This document shows positions 7,639-9,365 of a stretch of DNA of 9,365 nt, in pieces. The notes under the pieces were generated by a model. The model worked only from the letters and a program-made list of their open reading frames with translations, made no database searches and was not told the origin of the DNA. Each line of letters starts with the position of its first letter. The stretch's first letter is position 1. Position numbers and translations under genes: made by a program. Source of the stretch: an uncultured Actinomyces sp. (lineage in GTDB: Bacteria > Actinomycetota > Actinomycetes > Actinomycetales > Actinomycetaceae); NCBI GenBank assembly GCA_938040725.1, contig CALHZX010000116.1:1-9365 (forward strand), in the 5' to 3' direction.

Positions 7639-8677
7639 ATGCAACGCCTACGCCCCCTGCACTCACGGCATTCCGACACGGTCCCTCGCTATGCCGTGCT
7701 GTGTCTAGTGATCGTCCTATCGTTCTTGGCTGCCTTTCTGACTCCCCTGACGACACCCGCCGTTGCGGCGCAGCTCGAAGCGACGCAGGAGACTGACGCT
7801 GCTCAGGTCGCCTCCGATGGCGCTGGTGTACCTGAAGGAACTGTCGCTGGAGACTCCGACGGGCCGATCCCTCCGGCGTCGACAGCGACACCTGAGGAAG
7901 AAGCGGGCGGGATCCCGGGTAAGGACGAGAGCGATGGCCAGACTGATGGGTCCGATCGGCCGCGCGCGAGGTCACGTCGTTCAATAGACGAGGCGCAGGA
8001 TACGGCGAATCTGACGATGACCATCGTCAATGACAGCGATCGAGTCAAGGTCCGCGACACACAGATCACCACTGTCAACTTTGCGTGCTCATCGGTCACC
8101 GTGCCGTGTCGGGGCGGCGTGATCACCGTGGATATCCCAACCCCCACGACACCCGACGGGCAGGTCTTGATGACCCGGATGGCTGTGAGTGTTGTGTTGG
8201 GGAACAATGTGCAGCGTATGGTGCCCAGCTATCCTGTACCTGGATCCGGTCTGTACCGCCTCACCTTCTACATGAAAGAGCCCCTGGCTGCGGGAACCTC
8301 CGACCGGCTGCAAATCAACTGGTGGTACCCGAACAACGATGCCCCTGACGGGTCCACGGTCGGTGTGACCGCCTCCTTCACCGCGCAAAACGCCGAATCT
8401 GTTGATGCGCATGCGACCACCACATTGACGGCAACGTCGGATGTTGCCATCGAAAAGAAGAAGTTGGGTGCACCCCCCCGCCTTCGGGTCGACGGCCTCC
8501 TACCAGCTGCGCTACGGATACCAGCAGATAGACAACACCGATTCAAACTACGTCGGTATTCGCTGGAATGGATCGGCATACAACGGCAACCAAAACGGCA
8601 TTGGTTTCGTTGAACTGCAAAACATCAAGGATCGCGTCGGAAAAGTTGGTGTAGGTCCGGGAACGGCCCCTTTGTAA
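7639..8677 (+). pseudogene. 5' fragment of a secreted surface protein (adhesin-like), frameshifted and interrupted
   Basis: The start is the ATG at 7639, preceded by AAAGAGGA (7627-7634) four bases upstream. Residues 1-44 form a long signal peptide: Arg/His-rich N-region, hydrophobic residues 18-39, cleavage near AVAA. An acidic Pro/Thr/Glu-rich spacer (about 45-105), a basic RPRARSRR patch and beta-rich sequence with NWWYPNND follow, the style of large wall-anchored adhesins. At 8473-8479 a C7 tract breaks the frame. As read, translation stops at 8613 (324 residues). With six Cs the frame continues as AFGSTASYQLRYGYQQ to about residue 340, then runs into the IS256-type remnant and stops at TAA 8675-8677, the last codons probably coming from inserted DNA. 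No repeat region or LPXTG anchor remains. The family is not identified with certainty. Confidence 0.72.
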
Positions 8678-9060
8678 GGGAAACGGCCATTGCCTAGAAT
8701 CTGAAATCACGACAGATCAGGTTCTAGAGAAAGGCAATGACCGCAATGGAAAGCATTGCAGACGTGAGGACGCCGGAGGCGGCGCTGGCCATCCCCAGGT
8801 TCGAGGACGGCTTCGTGAACATGTAGGAGCTCCTGCGCTCCCTGGCCGAGTCGATCGTGAACGAGATCATGAGCGCCGAGGCCGACCAGATGTGCGCGGC
8901 CACGGGCAACAGCAGGAACGGGTACAGGGAGCGCACGCTCACAACGTGTGTGGGAACGCTCACGCTGCGCGTCCCCAAGCTGAGGTCCGGCAGTTTCTTC
9001 CCCGACGACGTCCTCGAGCGCTACCGGAGGGTGGACAGGGCGATCATGGCCGCCGTTGCG
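8655..9060 (+). mobile_element. truncated IS256-family insertion sequence
   Basis: The left end lies somewhere near 8645-8665, where the surface-protein sequence gives way to GGGAACGGCCCC and a CCCTT-TGT-AAGGG stem-loop (8668-8680) typical of an IS terminus and leader. The right side is lost: the transposase homology stops near 9060. I cannot fix the terminal repeat or a target duplication. Confidence 0.55.
8737..9060 (+). pseudogene. IS256-family (mutator-type) transposase, N-terminal fragment with in-frame stop
   Basis: The frame starts at ATG 8737 after AGAAAGG. It encodes MTAMESIADVRT, reaches TAG at 8824-8826 (codon 30), then continues with residues I recognise as the N-terminus of actinobacterial IS256-family transposases: ELLRSLAESIVNEIM, GNSRNGYRERTL, VGTLTLRVPKLRSGSFFP and ERYRRVDRAIMAAVA. 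These lie before the catalytic DDE domain, which is entirely missing. Intact family members are about 400 residues; only about 108 codons remain. After 9060 the expected EMYATG-type sequence is replaced by unrelated PMHRRRR. The TAG most simply came from CAG by one C-to-T change. It cannot be an active transposase. Confidence 0.85.
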
Positions 9061-9110
9061 CCGATGCATCGTAGGAGGCGGATACTGATGCTTCTCATGA
9101 TTGCACCTCA

Positions 9111-9146
9111 TTCACGTGTGATGACTCGGTTCTTCACCTGTGATGA
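9111..9146. repeat. paired direct repeat TTCACSTGTGATGA, 22-bp period
   Basis: TTCACGTGTGATGA (9111-9124) and TTCACCTGTGATGA (9133-9146) differ at one base, and their starts are 22 bases apart, about two helical turns. The second copy is an imperfect palindrome (TTCACC-TGT-GATGAA). They could be regulator sites or leftover insertion-sequence end sequence. From 9147 to 9322 I see nothing further that I can name. Confidence 0.45.
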
Positions 9147-9322
9147 ATCAACGGTATGCGTCGGGGGTTTGCGAGGAGGGCGTTTGGGTGCCGTTGTTGG
9201 TGTCATCTTTCCTTGCCCGGCGTCGCGCTGGTGACGCGATGGCGACGGGTAAGGCCGACTGGATCCGTGGATCGCATGTGAGCGTGAGGGGGCGGCGGTA
9301 CGCAAACGAGGACGTCACCCAC

Positions 9323-9328
9323 TACCCT
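9323..9328 (+). promoter_or_regulatory. -10 box placing the dnaX transcript start on its start codon
   Basis: TACCCT fits TANNNT. Counting its last T as -7 puts +1 exactly at 9335, the G of the GTG start, so the mRNA would be leaderless. No good -35 is visible. The arms GTCACCC (9314-9320) and GGGTGAC (9333-9339) form an inverted repeat spanning this box. Confidence 0.5.
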
Positions 9329-9334
9329 GGAGGG

Positions 9335-9365
9335 GTGACCACTGCTCTGTATCGCCGGTATCGCC
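9335..9365 (+). CDS. dnaX: DNA polymerase III subunit gamma/tau (5' end only)
   Basis: Ten codons from GTG read VTTALYRRYR and run off the window. The (T)ALYRRYRP opening is a hallmark of DnaX, the clamp-loader ATPase subunit that loads the sliding clamp at the replication fork. GGAGG (9329-9333) is only one base from the GTG, too close to act as a Shine-Dalgarno, which supports a leaderless start. The frame is open further upstream to a GTG at 9284, but those codons do not look like DnaX. Proximity to serine tRNA genes is a known neighbourhood for dnaX in Gram-positive bacteria. The evidence is short but distinctive. Confidence 0.85.
   Translation, partial: MTTALYRRYR

Noticed and set aside
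9108..9305. 65-codon minus-strand open frame ending in VDSSQVKNRVITRE
   Set aside because: Considered as a possible transposase C-terminus, but I recognise no family signature; its Pro/Arg/Ser-rich makeup fits chance in high-GC DNA.

Overview
The window looks like a chromosomal segment from a high-GC actinomycete. The best fit is the Actinomyces/Schaalia group (Actinomycetaceae), judged from protein style, serine tRNAs without encoded CCA, and terminators that often lack a T tract. This placement is an inference; no rRNA or other definitive marker is present.

Left part (1-2320): the last codons of an upstream reading frame, then a tightly coupled pair. The first gene encodes a 539-residue protein with a helical WXG/LXG-like N-terminus and a DUF1023-type alpha/beta-hydrolase domain (GHSYGS nucleophile motif). 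The second, overlapping it by 4 bases, encodes a 200-residue predicted lipoprotein. A perfect 17-bp hairpin separates them from the next gene. The pair resembles type VII secretion effector/partner arrangements.

Central core (2353-5995): phosphoglucomutase (pgm, minus strand) is divergent from an AGE/YihS-family sugar epimerase/isomerase (plus strand, starting at a GTG at 4279 with an ideal ribosome binding site). Both act in hexose metabolism. Two serine tRNA genes (anticodons TGA and GCT) follow, then a textbook intrinsic terminator.

Accessory segment (about 6036-9150): directly after the tRNA terminator is an 898-bp element with no credible gene. Its ends form a 26-bp imperfect terminal inverted repeat (23/26), and it is flanked flush on both sides by the 8-bp direct repeat GAGGGTTG. 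It carries a 20-bp repeat array whose orientation flips about a GC-rich hairpin: six forward units, three inverted units, and a truncated unit on each side of the loop. I read it as a MITE-like or otherwise non-autonomous element and consider it the most interesting object in the window. After a gene-poor stretch comes the 5' part of a secreted surface protein, frameshifted at a C7 tract and cut off by an IS256-family transposase remnant. That remnant is itself truncated and carries an in-frame TAG.

Right edge (9323-9365): the first ten codons of dnaX (VTTALYRRYR), probably leaderless. Serine tRNA genes lie close to dnaX in several Gram-positive lineages, so the 6-9.2 kb segment is plausibly an insertion hotspot between conserved core genes.
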